Source: GCA-016699975 sp964420045
GTDB lineage: Bacteria > Patescibacteriota > Minisyncoccia > Moranbacterales > UBA1568
DNA length: 5,590 nucleotides
Direction of reading: 5' to 3'
NCBI GenBank assembly: GCA_964420045.1
Contig: CAYQPQ010000030.1
Coordinates: forward strand, 1 to 5,590
Below are positions 5,538-5,590 of the stretch, one piece after another. Numbering within the stretch: the stretch's first letter is position 1; each line of letters begins with the position of its first letter. Under the pieces are notes generated by a model that saw only the letters and a program-made list of their open reading frames with translations, had not been told where the DNA came from and ran no database searches. Position numbers and translations under genes: made by a program.

Positions 5538-5590
5538 TGGAAGATGGGATCCGGTCCCCGTTCTCTTTAGAAGCAATAAGGTAATGAGTT

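Noticed and set aside
5546..5569. Possible terminator GGGA-N5-TCCC followed by a T-rich stretch after the DUF3048 gene
   Set aside because: The stem has only 4 bp and the T-rich tract is interrupted (CGTTCTCTTT), so it is too weak to annotate.
5584..5590. ATG at the right edge as the start of the next gene
   Set aside because: Only two codons are visible and the AAGG before it is just 2 bases away, too close for a normal ribosome site.

Overview
The window looks like a piece of a bacterial chromosome of roughly 50% GC, most likely from a Patescibacteria/CPR (Parcubacteria-like) lineage. That assignment is an inference. It rests on a Bacillus-type DNA polymerase I with a degenerate proofreading domain, a DUF3048 protein with a membrane anchor instead of a lipobox, several short orphan genes, and promoters with a TATGC-type extended -10. 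All three stop codons are used normally (TAG, TGA, TAA), so nothing suggests TGA recoding.

Layout from left to right. Bases 1-405 carry a minus-strand unit: an unrecognised 121-aa protein (40-405), perhaps followed by the first codons of another gene that leaves the window (1-33). Bases 406-579 are a divergent control region. It holds a near-consensus minus-strand promoter (TTGACA-N16-TATACT), a hairpin that starts at the predicted transcript 5' end, and a weaker plus-strand promoter that would give polA little or no leader. polA itself is 580-3216 (878 aa), complete and well conserved in its 5' nuclease and polymerase domains.

Downstream lies a more AT-rich stretch (about 3217-4306) with two unrecognised genes that converge: a 212-aa charged protein on the plus strand (3237-3875), close behind polA, and an 83-aa protein on the minus strand (4165-3914). 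The 83-aa gene is a textbook stand-alone unit with its own consensus promoter, Shine-Dalgarno, and a terminator 5 bases after its stop. Its promoter stands back to back with the promoter of the last gene, a 394-aa anchored DUF3048 (YerB-like) protein (4307-5491). The final 99 bases are intergenic and hold a GC-rich hairpin.

Functionally, polA serves DNA replication and repair (primer removal, gap filling), and the DUF3048 protein probably acts outside the membrane in an unknown role. Nothing links these two, and no defence system, mobile element, CRISPR array, tRNA or rRNA is visible. I found no convincing new multi-gene system. The points most worth attention are the orphan genes in the AT-rich island, the hairpin at the minus-strand transcript start, and the mismatch between the best ribosome site and the reading frame after polA.
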